From Beta vulgaris subsp. vulgaris (lineage: Eukaryota; Streptophyta; Magnoliopsida; Caryophyllales; Amaranthaceae), in NCBI RefSeq assembly GCF_026745355.1, contig NC_079204.1:54752633-54816632 (forward strand): a stretch of 64,000 nucleotides of DNA, read 5' to 3'. The translations under genes were made by a program, and so were the position numbers. Below are positions 23,496-35,970 of the stretch, piece after piece. The notes beneath the pieces are model-generated. The model was not told the origin of the DNA. It was given only the letters and a program-made list of their open reading frames with translations, and made no database searches. The number at the start of each line of letters is the position of its first letter. The stretch's first letter is position 1.

Positions 23496-23708
23496 TATTT
23501 TGGGTAAAATATCACTCTACATTTGTCTTATTGCAAAAGTTTGTTCACAGAGAGCAAATTGTGGATATTTGAAAGGCTTATCTTTTCTTTTCCAGCAGTC
23601 AGCATTTGATAAAGTTTCAAACTTTTTTTTTCCAAACTTACAACAACACTAGAAATATCTGAAGAACTATCTACCTATAATTTATTTTCCTCACCACTCG
23701 AACCTCTA
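23496..23708 (-). other. Decayed internal sequence of Copia remnant(s)
   Basis: Between the polyprotein fragment and the primer site at 23709. No readable domain. Confidence 0.4.
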
Positions 23709-23974
23709 GCTCTGATACCATGTTGAGTAAATCATGGTTACTAAAGAAAGAGAAGATAGAAGATTGCGACATATTCAAGGGTGATTTCATTGGTTGATAT
23801 GTTGTATCACATTCTCAGACAACAACCTACTATATATATACTGCTAGCAGTAATTATTCTTAGGAGGATATTTTCTACTATTAGACAAAAAGATCAAACC
23901 CTAGTTTATTACAAGACAGTGACCAAGTGGACTGGGCTAATAGCTAGTAGGATGTAGAATGGGCCATAATTCAT
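23709..23974 (-). mobile_element. Copia primer site and 5' LTR fragment (minus strand)
   Basis: GCTCTGATACCA at 23709-23720 is the minus-strand primer site for initiator tRNA-Met. TGTTGAGTAAATCATGG then begins the LTR end (ACTCAACA on the minus strand). The other border is put near 23974 by an imperfect TGRTTGATGA. The sequence does not resemble the LTR at 22362-22679, so the two LTRs belong to different elements or to a recombinant. Confidence 0.5.
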
Positions 23975-24504
23975 CAACCAAAAGCCAAAAAATGTTGAAA
24001 ATTACGACAAATAACACTCATATTTTCCTTTTTCTTCTCTCCAGCGAAATTCATATTTTACTATATTTCGAAATCCTTCCCAAGCATGTTTTAGAAATTC
24101 TGAATTCTTTTACAGGCATAATCAAGCATCAAAATTATCTTGGCATCTTAGGGGTTTGATCTTCCTTCTGCTAGAAAATTTTCTAGGTGATTCTTCTTCA
24201 ATTTCTGTTCTAGTTTTTTCCTTCAATGTTGAATTTAAAATTTTATTTGGGAGAAGATATCAATCCAAAAACACTATAAGGGTTGAGAATAGAATGGACA
24301 TGTATTATATTTATTTTTTTTTCTTGGCATGAGTATGTTAATAATAAACCTTAATTGACTTAATAAACTAATGCAATGAAAAGGTCAAATACTTGTTTAG
24401 CCTAACCTAAAAATTGATGCACAAACCTTTATTTGAAATCCATTTTCATTTAAAAATAATTGACCAAACTTTTAGAGTATTACCATCCATCTAATATTAA
24501 AATA
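23975..24504. other. AT-rich intergenic sequence
   Basis: No gene, RNA or repeat recognised. Confidence 0.4.
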
Positions 24505-25927
24505 CTAGCCTTTTGTGCACGCGATATGTGCTACGATATTTTTAGGTCTAATAGTAAGTAGTAAACAAACTGAAAATGCAAGTTAGTATTTTAAGTTCAC
24601 CTCCATTTTGTGAATAAGATTCTTCCATGTTCTTTTTATGTTGTGATTCATTTTTGTGAATATGAATATTTTTTGTTTCTCAAGTCTTGTATGCGCATGC
24701 TCTTTTATAATCAGTATGATGTTCTTTACTAAATATCGTCATGTTCTTTTTTTTGGTTTTATTCATTTTTTAAATTTATAATAGATATGGATTTCAATAA
24801 TTTCTTTATGATCCCAAAAATTGTAACGAAAAGTATAATAAAATTTAATTTTTTTTTTCTTGTCTAACTTTTAAATTCTGATTTCACAAATAGATATTTA
24901 AGAATTTCATCATTTTAATTTTTTCTCTTTTCTAATGTTCACACTTTGATTTTCAATTATATTTGAAAGGAATTTTAAGTTTTCCATACACAATCTGATT
25001 TCACATGAAATGATTATTTTTAATTTTTTATCCTTTTTCTAAATTTGAACACTTTGAGTTTCAATTACAGGTGAAATGAACTTTCAAATTTTTCATACAC
25101 AATATGATTTCGCATGAAATGGTTTCCGCAAATTTATGTAAATTTTTTTCCTGAAAATGGATTTTTGCAAAAGTTGTTCGAAAAAGGTTTGATATGTTTT
25201 GTTTTTCAAAATTTATTTCTGAACATGGATATTCTACAAAAGTTTTGGGCAAAAATTTTATATTGGAATTTAAAAAAAAAAGAACTAAATTTGTAACTTT
25301 TTCATCAGTGTCATATATGAATCAAATTTCATACACATCTTTTTTTGATTTTATATGAAAATAATCAAATTTAAGTCTAATTATATAAATCCCTTTTCAA
25401 CTAATTGCTATTATCTCCATTTTTTCAACTACATAACAGTCGACTAATGTGAAATAACTTTGAAGATTAAAAGAATTATGTACCTATTTGAAAGTTCGCA
25501 AACCGCCGATGGACGAATGTGTGATATCATTGTCAAAATCTTATGTTTTTAATTCTCAAATTTGTGTTTATAGGTAATTTTTGTGAGTATGTATGTAATT
25601 GTGAATGGTTATTAAGAACAATGATTTGTAAGTGAATTTTATGAATGTTTTTGTATGTATTGACGTCCTAGTGTATTAGTTTTAGTTTGTAAGTTAATTT
25701 GTAGTTTTTGTAAAGTTTTTTGATCATTTGAGTGGTTTGCGTGATTTTACAACGTGATTTTCTCAATTTCCTCAATAAGGGAGTCTGAGTGATGTTGAAA
25801 ATTAATTTCCAGTGGCTTTGTTTACCCCATTTTAGTATTGAGTTCCTTTTGTAAATTAGAAAGAGAAGGAGCAAATAGTCGGTTCAAAAGAGACACCGTT
25901 ACTCCTCCTTCCCTTATGTAATAGAGA
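24505..25927 (-). mobile_element. Non-autonomous Helitron (minus strand)
   Basis: On the minus strand it starts TCTCTATTACATAAGGGAAG with GGTGTCTCTTTTGAA shortly after. It ends with a GC-rich hairpin (GCACATATCGCGTGC), about ten bases, then CTAG followed by T, as Helitrons do. The start is shared with the plus-strand element at 52957-53525, so the two are one family. No Rep/helicase gene is present. The 5' end lies only 155 bp upstream of the NLR start codon at 26083. Confidence 0.7.
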
Positions 25928-26082
25928 ATAAGTGAAATGCTAACTTTTAGCCATCTCAACCGAACTTAACAGTTACTTTTCTCTAACTTTACACCTTTGT
26001 TTCTTTTCTGTCTTTTGTTTCGTGAAAAAATAGAAGGGAAGATTGTCAAAGCCATCAAAGGTTGCACCATCAACCAAAGACT

Positions 26083-28839
26083 ATGGCGATTGGACCAGAA
26101 TTTGGTTTCGTAATAGGTCTTTTCAATTTCCTATTGACTCGTATAGGTAACGACGTCTTTAGAAGGATCCATGAATTGAGGAAATATAAGAGGAAACTGG
26201 ACGCGCTAGAAATGACAATCTCGACGGCGCAGGGAAATTTTAAAGATGTGGACCCCTTCCTTTTGAAGGGCAGAGTTAAAATTGTAGCACAAGATCGGTT
26301 GGATACCTTTACTAAGCTTTGCTATGAGGCTGAAGATCTGATGGACGATATAATGAATATAATGTGTAAGCCCGGCTGGTGTGAGAAGCACAATTTTGTA
26401 ATAAAGTTTATATTTGGAAAAAAGTTCTGGAAAATTAGAAAGCTGCAAGAAAAGCTCGATGAGATAATAGCCCAATTGAAGATGCTAACAGATGAATCAG
26501 AAAAAAAAGATAAAGGAAAACAGCCTGATTGGGGGGGGGGAGCAGCTCAACAAGGTGTTTTGTAGGTAGGCAGGGTGACATCAACACAATCATTGAAGAG
26601 TTAATTTCATTTCCCAGTAATACAACTGGAGTCTGTATAGTTGGTATGCATGGAGTTGGAAAGACGGCGCTTGCTTTGGATATCCTAGATGACCCAAGAA
26701 TTATTGACAAATTTGAGACATCAATTGTCGATGTGGAAGATGGCATCTTCGATTGTAAACGTAGTATCAATGAGTTGTTGAATTGCAAGAAAAAAGCGTT
26801 AGAGAACAAGAAAACCATGTTACTGATCATGTTTGACAGATTGTTGAACATACCGAACTTTGATTGGGATGATTTCTTGTCTAAAAGACGTGAAATGGAA
26901 AACATAACAATAAAGATCCTCGTCACCACTCTGAGTCCAGGAGTTTCAGAAACATTAGGCACAGTTACATATACTCTCAAGCCCTTGCTGAAGGAAGACT
27001 GCCAAAAAGTGATTGTGCAAAAAGGAAAAGATTATGACAAGGAACGGCTCCGATTTCTAGAACGTAATGCTAAGATCATGGCAAATTATTGTGAAGGTCT
27101 GCCTGGGGCTGCTAGGTTCCTTGGAATTATTCTAGGTAAATGCAAAATAGCAGAATGGACCCCAGTCAACTTGTGGGATCTGCAAGAATTCAGAAACGAC
27201 ATTTATCCGATCTTGAGTTTGGAATATTCAGATAAGCAACATCATCTGAGTAGATGTCTTGCTTATTTTGCGCTCTTTCCTGAAGAATATGATTATAATG
27301 TCGACGACTTGGTCCAACTTTGGGCAGCGGAAGGGTTCGTTGAGCAAGTTCAAGCAGGCAAAATCTTATTCAATGATATAGTTCAAAGATCAATACTTCA
27401 ACCTTCCGATGAGCAAAATTCAATATATAAGTTGCACAAATTCAACCATTATTTATCAAAATTAGCCACTTCAAGTATATTTCTGCTGCTTCCTCCAGGT
27501 TCGTCTACGTCTCTTCTCATAGAAAGTGTTCGTCATTTGTCATTGTTGTGTGACATTGACGAACCTTTATTGGAGAAACTTGCCAAATGTAAGCGCCTCA
27601 GAACGTTGCTTTCCTTGTCCAATCGAAAAACTGATCTAAATGTAAAAATACCTCCCAATCTTTTTAAGAAACTAAAATATCTTCGAGTATTGGCCTTGAA
27701 TAGAATCAATATTGACAATATACCAGATGCCATATATAACTTGGAACACCTTCGACTTTTGGATATCTCTTATACCCTTATAGAAACATTACCTGATGAA
27801 CTGTGTGAGCTTCACAACTTGCAATTTCTCAAAATCAAAGACACCAAATTACGTCAATTACCAAAAGATTTTAAAAAATTGACTGATTTGCGATATGTTG
27901 ATTGGGAAATAGCAGACATAAGGAAGATGAATATGCAGCCTGGAAACATTGGAACTCTTTCTCATCTTGAGACCCTTCCTTTGTTTCGTGTGAGTAAAGA
28001 ACCAGAGTTTGCTATAAAACAGTTGGGGAATATGAACAGTCTTCAGGGTTCAATTTCCATAACAGGTCTTGAAAATGTCGAAAGTGAGGAAAAATCTAAA
28101 GAAGCCAAGTTGTGTGGAAAGGATAAACTGAAAAGGATAGAGCTAGAATGGACAAAACGTAGTTCAGTTTGTGAACAGGTTCTCAATGGCCAAAACCTCA
28201 TGATAACTTGAAGAACTAGTAATAAAGAACTACACTTCTGCCGCGTTTCCGAAGTGGATGTCTCATTCCTCTTTTGCTTGAGAAGATACATTGAATAAAT
28301 CTCCTTCTTGTGATACCTTACCACCGCTTGCGGAACTCCGGCGTCTCGAAACCCTTTTCCTCAGGAGTTTCCCATGTTAAAATCTGTGAAGATTTTTCAT
28401 GAAGTGTCCACAACTAAAAGTTTTATATCATTGAAATCATTGACTCTCAAGGTATGACTAAGCTTTGGGACTGCACATATCTGGAATCAAATGTTTTGCC
28501 TTCCCTTTGCATTCTCAAAATCCTAAGTTGTCCAGAGCTCGAAAACTTGCCCACACTCGAAGATTTTACTTCATTAGACACATTAGAAATTGAAGATTGC
28601 CCAGAACTAAATTCCTTACCAGACCTTCCAAAGTCATCACTTAGGTCACTCATAGTAAGACATTGCAATGTGCTTAAAGATCGATGTGAACCTAAAGGTC
28701 AGGATTGGCCTAAGTTCCAACATGTTCCGCACGTAGAGATTGATGGTAAGGTGGTCAGAAGTCCATCAGATGCTTCGAAGCTGTCCCTGCTTCTCGGAAT
28801 CAGCAGATTGATGGTACTCCTCCAGATTGGGTTTTTCAG
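26083..28839 (+). CDS. CC-NBS-LRR resistance-type protein (frameshifted as written)
   Basis: Intracellular immune receptor of the CNL class. From ATG 26083 a coiled-coil (Rx N-terminal) domain includes AEDLMDDI, the EDVID-type motif. After a G10 run at 26531-26540 the frame changes and the NB-ARC begins: P-loop GMHGVGKT, kinase-2 region LLIMFDRLL, ILVTT (RNBS-B), CEGLPGA (GLPL), YFALFPEEY (RNBS-D). The MHD position reads LHK. Leucine-rich repeats run from about 27530. The frame breaks again near 28195-28215 and picks up at 28454-28839 with further LRRs. Kinase-2 keeps only one of its two acidic residues and the MHD triad is altered, so normal ATP switching is doubtful. A GT splice donor at 28840 follows DWVFQ in an alternative frame, suggesting that the gene continues into later exons. 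Confidence 0.8.
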
Positions 28840-29085
28840 GTACTTAATTTCGATCTCTTCTCTTGATCATGCAAAGATAATAATTTAGCTTTTCAGTCTA
28901 AACCCCGAACTTCAGCTTTGGCACTTAAATAGAATGGGACACAAATTGAATCTACAACCGCATTGTCCAAGAGTTAGAACTAGCTAGTACGGCTTATTGT
29001 TATTAATCATGGACAGCATGGTTGATGGGAGCTTTTCAGTTACCCAAAACATTGTGTAGTATTTGAAGTTTCTGGTGTTTAGTTT

Positions 29086-29281
29086 TGTTAAGTTATTACA
29101 TAACAGAATTAGTTGTAACTAATTCTGTAATAACTACTTTCTGTTAGTAGTTAGTTCACTGAGCTATAAATAGCAATCTAAGCTTCTGTAATCATTGAGC
29201 AATTGAGTAATAAATTTCTTCTCTTTCTCTCTCTATATTTTCTCTCCTCATTACATCAGATTGATGTTGTTAATTTGTTCA
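29086..29281 (+). repeat. Copia 5' LTR
   Basis: Begins TGTTAAGTTATTACAT and ends TTTGTTCA. Contains TATAAATAG (promoter) and a long inverted repeat near its start, where AGAATTAGTT and AACTAATTCT pair across GT. Confidence 0.93.
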
Positions 29282-29293
29282 TGGTATCAGAGC
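29282..29293 (+). promoter_or_regulatory. Primer binding site, initiator tRNA-Met
   Basis: TGGTATCAGAGC, the usual plant Copia primer site, immediately after the 5' LTR. Confidence 0.9.
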
Positions 29294-29393
29294 TTACGGT
29301 AGCTCAATTATCTTCCGCAATCTTCTTCCGCAATCTTCTATCTCTTTCTTGTTCAACTTCTTTTTCTCTTCTGTAAACTCTTCAATTGTTACA

Positions 29394-32300
29394 ATGACTT
29401 CTGCAAATTCGAATGACAGTTCTACTCAGAACATTAATCTGAGTTTTGATGATCATTATTTCCTCCATGGAAGTGATAATCCATCTCTTTCTTTGACTGC
29501 TCATTCCTTTAATGGCAGTAATTTCCTCAATTGGAGTAGGAGTATACGAATTCATTGATTGCTCGCAACAAATTATGTTTCATTGATGGAACCTTATTAC
29601 AGCCAGAATCAACTTCAAAGGATTTTCAGAAATGGATACGAAATGACTATATGGTGATGACTTGGATCTTGAATTCAATTGAGAAGTCCATTGCTGAAAA
29701 TTTTCTGTTTGTGGTTTCATCTCGTCAATTATGGCTTGAAATCACTGAAAGGTATGGATCTACAAATATTCCTCAAAATTTTCAATTACATCGATCAATT
29801 GCTTTATTACAGCAAGATAATCATACAATTGCTGAACATTATGGTAAATTGAAACGTTCTTGGGATGAACTCAATGCATTGGAAGGATTACCTGATTGCA
29901 CTTGTGGTGCTATCTCTAAATGTTCCTGTGGTATATTTGAAGAAGATCTTTGATGTGATCAAAGACTTAAGTTGATTCAATTTCTTGCTGGCTTAAATGA
30001 TTCCTATGATCAGGTGAAGACTATATACTTAGTACTGATCCTTTACCACCTGAAACAAGGTTTATTATACCTTGCAACAAGTTGAAAAACAACTTCAACT
30101 TAGGAATCCTACTTCTTTTCCTTCATCTGAATCAAGTGCTTTTTATGCTGGGAAAATATTTCTAAACCTTCTTATCATGCTTTATCTGGTAAGAAAGATT
30201 TCAAGAAAATAAAGTTTGATAAGTCTGAGAGGTTTTGTGAGCACTGTAAAGTGAAGGGACATACTATTGATGCTTGTTTCAAGTTGGTAGGTTACCCTGA
30301 GTGGTACACAACTTTGAAGAATAAAGGTAAAATGGCTGCAAATGTTCTTATAACTGATTCATCATCTGGCATACTTGGAAATTCACCACTGGAAGTTTCT
30401 TCTTCCCCTGGATCTTCTTCGAATCTTATGATTGATCCACAAATGGTGAATTTCTGTCAACAATACATCAAATTGGCACAGCAAGGCATAGCTGGAGGTT
30501 CTCACAATTCACCTACTGAGTTACACTCTTCAGTCAATTTTGCAGGTATCTCATTTGCAGCTCACATTACTCCTTCTTATTCTCCTACTACTTGGATAAT
30601 TGATACTGGTGCTGCTGATCACATGGCTTGTTCTATTACTATGTTCACACATCTTACCTCATTGAACAAACCAGTTAAAATAGGTTTACCAAATGGCACA
30701 GTTATTCTAGTTCATAAAACAGGCTCCATACAGTTAACACCAAACATTATTCTTCATGATGTCTTATATGTGCCAGATTTCCATCATAATCTACTTTATG
30801 TAGGCAAATTGCTTGATCAGAATCATCTTATGGCATGTTTTAAACAAGATTTTTGCCTATTTCAGGACCTTTTGACTAATGAAGTCAAGGCTCTTGGCAC
30901 AAGACATCTTGGTCTCTACACTTTTAAAGTTGTTTCTTCTTCTGATAAGTCAATACCAAATGTAATCTCTACTGAGAAATTCTCTTCTGTTAATACTTCT
31001 CATGTACAACCTAATCTGTGTATTTTCCATGCCATATTAGGGCACATTTCTATCAATAATATGAAACATTTGGTTACTCCTTTTGATATTCATAGTCAAG
31101 ATGTGATTGATTGTGAGGCTTGTGTATTAGCTAAACATCACAAATTGCCCTATTCCTTTCTGTTTCCCATGCACGCAAACCATTTGATTTAGTGCATATA
31201 AATCTTTGGGACCCTATAGGCAACCTTGTCTTTCAGGTGCCACTTATTTTCTTACTATCCTAGATGACTGCACACAAACAAGACTCATTTGATTTCAAAC
31301 AAATTACAAGTAGCTCCTGTTGTGAGTGCTTTCTTGGCTTATGTGTCAAACCATTTCCAAACCACTGTCAAAACCATTAGGACAGATAATGGGACTGAAA
31401 TTGTTAAAGATTGTTGTCTTACCTTGTTTGCTGCAAAGGGCATTATTCATCATAAATCTATCCCTGGAAACCCACAACAAAATGGGAGGGTAGAGAGGAA
31501 ACACAAGCATTTGTTAGAAACTGCAAGAGCTATTCAGTTTCATGCTAATTTGCCACTCAAATTTTGGGGAGATTGTTTACTCACTGCTACTTTTCTTATC
31601 AATCTTATGCCTAGTTCTGTTTTAAAATGGAAAACACCATATGAATCCCTTATGGGAAAACCAGCTGATTATTCTCAACTTCGAGTCATAGGCTGCCTAT
31701 GTTATCCTCTTTCTAAATCCACTGATAAATTTGCACCTAGAGCTAAAAGATGTATCTTGCTTGGTTATCCTTTTGGTCAAAAAGGATACAAATTATATGA
31801 TCTTGAACAGCACAAAATCATCCTTAGTAGAGATGTCTTATTCAAAGAGAATGTATTTCCTTTTCACACAACATCACATCTTGATCTCTCACAAAAATCT
31901 GTTTCTTCCTCTTTTCCTTGTTATGGCAATTCAAATTCTTCTCCTACACTCATTCCTACTACAGATTTATCTTCATCTTCTTCTCCTATTCCTAATGCTA
32001 TATCTGATACATCTTCTTCTCATACACATGATTCTACTCAGTCTGTTCTTAACATACCTCCTTTGTCTACTAATACATCTAATGCTGAATCTTCTTCTAA
32101 TTCTTCTCATCCTTCTACTTCTTCTCCATCTATTTCTACTAATCACATTCTTACTTCTTCTCCTATTTCTATACCACAACCTAGACAGTCTACAAGAATT
32201 CACAAATTACCTTCTAAACTTCAAGATTTTGTCATTCTTACTTATTTGAAAACTGCTGACACTTCACACTCTTTATCATTCAATGTTCATACTGAACCTA

Positions 32301-33895
32301 GTCTATCTCATCTTGATTCTACTTCATTACATAATCTACACACAATGCTTTGTGTTAAGGAGCCTGTCTCTTATGAACAAGCCAAAAGTGAACCACAATG
32401 GATACAAGCTATGCAACTTGAACTGGATGCTTTGGAAAACAATGAAACTTGGGATTTGGTTCTTTTACCTTCTGATAAGCATGTTATAGACTCCAAATGG
32501 GTTTATAAGGTTAAATATCGAGCTGATGGAACTGTAGAAAGGTGTAAGGCAAGGTTAGTTGCCAGGGGTGACAAGCAGATTGCAGGCAAGGATTTTAAAT
32601 CAACATATAGTCCAGTGGCTAAATTCACCACAGTCAGGGTGTTGATTGCTTTAGCTGCAGCAAAGGGATGGTTTTTACATCAGTTAGACATCAATAATGC
32701 CTTTCTTCATGGCTTTATTGATGAGGAGGTGTACATGTTACCACCAAAAGGTTACACAAAAGAATGTACAGGTTTGGTTTGTAAACTTAAAAGATCCTTA
32801 TATGGTTTGAGGCAAGCAAGCAGACAATGGAATATAGAACTTAGCAAGTTTTTGTTACAACAAGGATACATACAATCTGCCAGTGATACTTCTTTGTTTA
32901 CAAAAACTATTGATACATCCTTCATAGCAGTAGTAGCCTATGTAGATGATCTATTAATCACAGGAAATGATATTGCTCTCATTTCTCAGTTGAAAACTGA
33001 TCTACATTCAGCCTTCACTATCAAAGATTTAGGGGAATTGAAGTATTTTCTTGGTATTGAAATTACCAGAAATGAATCTGGAATTATGTTGAATCAGAGG
33101 AAGTATATCTTAGATTTGCTCAAAGATACTCAAATGGAAGATGCTCTTGTTTCAGCTTTTCCACTTCCTAGAGGTTTGAGACTTTCTCTTGAAGAAGGTG
33201 AGTTACTTGAAGATGCAGAGGTATACAGAAGAATTATAGGGAAGTTGTTGTACTTGAACATGACAAGGCCAGACATTTCTTATTCAGTACAGCAACTAAG
33301 TCAGTTTCTACATGCCCCTAGACAACCACACTACAAGGCTGCATTACATGTATTGAGATATCTCAAAGGATCTTTAAATTATGGTTTGTTCTATTCTTCT
33401 AAAACAGACTTCAATGTTACTGGTTATAGTGATGCAGACTGGGGAAAATGTGCATTCACTGGAAGATCTTTGACTGGATGGTGTATATTTGTAGGCAGTT
33501 CTCTTGTTTCATGGAAAAGAAAGAAACAAAAAGTTGTTTTCAAAAGCTCAGCAGAAGCAGAATATCGAAGTCTTAGTCAAACAACCAGTGAAATTGCTTG
33601 GTTAGATGGTATTTTACAAGATTTGTGCATCACAACTTCACAGCCTATTCCTGTCTTCTGTGATAACAAGGCTGTTAAACACATTGCTGAGAACAAATGT
33701 GTGAATGAAAGGACTAAACATCTCAAGTTGGATGTTTGTTATGTCAGAGAAAATGTGCAATCAGGATTCATTCAGCTCTTTTATGTCAGATCAGCTCTTC
33801 AATTAGCTGACATTATGACCAAGGCTTTAGGTGCTGAGCAACACCACTTCCTAAGTTCCAAGATTGGTCTTGTTACAACACCAAGTCCATCTTGA
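29394..33895 (+). pseudogene. Copia gag-pol polyprotein (frameshifted)
   Basis: Gag starts at ATG 29394. A UBN2-type Gag region follows, then zinc knuckle CEHCKVKGHTIDAC (30236-30277), protease DTGAADHM near 30602, GAG-pre-integrase (CEACVLAKHHKL), integrase with TDNGTE and NGRVERKH, reverse transcriptase with YVDD at 32939-32950, and RNase H (YSDADWG, SSAEAEYRS) ending at TGA 33893-33895. The part from 31289 to 33895 is one open frame of 868 codons. Breaks lie near 29555, 29950, 30015-30160 and 31190-31290. The first integrase catalytic Asp position reads HINLW instead of the usual VDLW. So the copy is unlikely to be autonomous despite its youth. Confidence 0.88.
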
Positions 33896-33903
33896 AGGGG
33901 GGA
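33894..33903 (+). promoter_or_regulatory. Copia polypurine tract
   Basis: GAAGGGGGGA overlaps the polyprotein stop and adjoins the 3' LTR start. Confidence 0.8.
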
Positions 33904-34100
33904 TGTTAAGTTATTACATAACAGAATTAGTTGTAACTAATTCTGTAATAACTACTTTCTGTTAGTAGTTAGTTCACTGAGCTATAAATAGCAATCTAAG
34001 CTTCTGTAATCATTGAGCAATTGAGTAATAAATTTCTTCTTCTTTCTCTCTCTATATTTTCTCTCCTCATTACATCAGATTGATGTTGTTAATTTGTTCA
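33904..34100 (+). repeat. Copia 3' LTR
   Basis: Same as the 5' LTR except for one additional T in a TTC-rich tract. AGTTT follows as target duplication. Confidence 0.93.
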
Positions 34101-34199
34101 AGTTTGGTGTAATTGTTGAAATAAACTTAGTGATCTAATTATAACTTTCTTTATTTTGAAGTCAAACTTACCTTCAATTTACTTTTTAAATTGAACCAG

Positions 34200-34346
34200 G
34201 GTTATACACTTGTCAAGAACAATGAAGGAGCCATATTCGGCCAAATAAAAGATTGTAAAGAATCGGAAGTTCAGAGTGATGAGGAGGAATTTGCGTCCGC
34301 ACGTGATTCAATTGACATCCCTTCTCCAAATGATATTGATGATGAG
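34200..34346 (+). CDS. Probable internal exon, acidic linker
   Basis: Follows a pyrimidine-rich tract and the acceptor CCAG at 34196-34199. Reads 49 codons without stop and without Met: GYTLVKNNEGAIFGQIKD, then Glu/Asp/Ser-rich sequence to IDDE. A GT donor follows at 34347. Both borders are phase 0, fitting the donor after DWVFQ (28840) and the acceptor before VLKQL (36134). Without splicing, the frame runs on to a stop at 34386-34388, so a terminal exon is the alternative. No family recognised. Confidence 0.45.
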
Positions 34347-34853
34347 GTATTGGATTCCGCATTTGCTTCAACTGAAAATTGTTTGTAGAGTACTTTTATA
34401 ACTCTTCTGTTGATCATGCAAAGATAATTCATCTTTATCTCCATAGTAGAACCAGCCATTTAATAAATATGACAGTTGCCTTCTCCATCTCTATTTGATT
34501 CTATTCTCTAATAAATCTTCTTAAATTGTGTGGGTAGTCCATGTGATGCAAGTATGAAAAAGAAAAATTAATATGGAGGCACTTAGATAGAATGTGACAC
34601 GCCATAAATCGTATTTCTACTAACTTCAACAATTTTTTACTCCTAATACATAATTACGTACTTCGTTCGTACCTAAATAAGTGTTACCTTCACTTTTTCA
34701 CGCAACCTAATGTGTTTCTTTGATTATTAATATTCTTGGTTGCTCAGAAGAAATAATTATAAAAAATTGATATTTAATAGACTACATTGAAATGAATACA
34801 ACAATATCCCACTTGAAAGAAATTAATTTTCTATTTGGTTATGTGATGTGGCC

Positions 34854-35970
34854 TAGGGGTGCTTATCGAGCGAGCCGAGCCCGAATAGCACTGGGCTCGG
34901 CTCGAGCTCGTTTATAATTTCCCGAGCTCGGCTCGGCTCGTGAGCTCGCCGAGCTTGAAAGAGCCGAGCTCGAGCTCGGCTCGTGATGGAAATTTGGGGC
35001 TCGAGCTCGGCTCGCGAGCTCGTTTAGGCTCGCCTCGCGAGCTCGCTTAGGCTCGGCTCGCGAGCTCGTTTAGGCTCGACTAATGAGCTCGGCTTGGCTC
35101 GAAATAGGTGAGCTTGTTCACTCACCCATCATATGCTTTTATAACTTGATTTCCCTCTTAGCATTGCTAAGATTTCAATGTGGGACTTCATGGTTTGTTA
35201 AAAAAAACAAACTCACTATCCCCATTTCAATGTGGAACTTTATGTTTTGTTTAAGATAAACAAACTCATTCTACATATGCTTATATAACTTGGAATCCCT
35301 CTTAGCATTGCTAAAATTTCAATGTGGGACTCCATGTTTTGTTAAGAAAACAAACTCATTATACCCTTGTTTTGTTTACATATGCTTTTATAACTTGGAA
35401 TCCCTCCTAGCATTGTTAAAATTTCAATGTGGGACTCCATGTTTTGCTAAAGAAAAAATTATCAAATATTTTAAGGATTAAATAACCAACTATTTAAAAT
35501 TATACTTCATTCCCTTTATGAAGAAAATAAAGTATAGTTTTTGTTTCCCAACCAAGGAGATACAAAATTAAACTTTAAGTTGAAGTAAGGAATAGTAGCT
35601 ATTTATAAAGAAAATAAGGTTGATCCTTGTTTTCTTAACCAATGTGGGACTTTAGTGCCTAGTGGAGTAGAGGTGAAGTTGGATCACAAATTAAAATATA
35701 TAATTTGTAATCTAAATTAAAATATAAATTAGTATTAAATTTTTTTAATATAAAATATTTTTTTAATAAGAATATTTTTTTTAATATAAAATAATAAACG
35801 AGCTGCTCACGAGCTTTACGAGCCGAGCTTTGCCTAGCTCGGCTCGGCTCGTTTAAGTCTCGAGCCGAGCCCGAGCTCGAGCCGAGCTTCAACGAGCCGA
35901 GCTTTGACCGAGCTTTGACCGAGCCGAGCCCGAGCTGCTCGCGAGCTTGTCAGGCTCATTATCACCCCTA
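34854..35970. mobile_element. Non-autonomous hAT-type element
   Basis: Terminal inverted repeats TAGGGGTGCTTATCGAGC and (reverse complement) TAGGGGTGATAATGAGC enclose 1117 bp, flanked by the perfect 8-bp duplication ATGTGGCC (34846-34853 and 35971-35978), the hAT signature. Dense GAGCTCGGCTCG-type subterminal repeats lie at 34861-35105 and 35796-35960. The middle holds about three diverged copies of a segment with ATTTCAATGTGGGACT. No transposase frame. Confidence 0.9.

Larger units (their letters stand above)
29086..34100 (+). mobile_element. Full-length young Copia retrotransposon
   Basis: A complete Ty1/copia element of 5015 bp. The two LTRs (29086-29281 and 33904-34100) differ by a single base indel in a pyrimidine tract. 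The insertion is flanked by a perfect 5-bp target duplication AGTTT (29081-29085 and 34101-34105). Order: LTR, initiator tRNA-Met primer site, gag, protease, integrase, reverse transcriptase, RNase H, polypurine tract, LTR, which is the Copia order. It sits in the same orientation as the NLR gene, in what looks like an intron or its 3' flank. Near-identical LTRs imply a recent insertion. Confidence 0.95.

Noticed and set aside
22362..23974. One intact minus-strand Copia element between two LTRs
   Set aside because: The two LTR-like ends do not resemble each other and most of the interior is missing, so a single complete element is not supported.
31973..32203. Arg-rich minus-strand open frame
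   Set aside because: Antisense of the Ser/Thr-rich linker of the Copia polyprotein.
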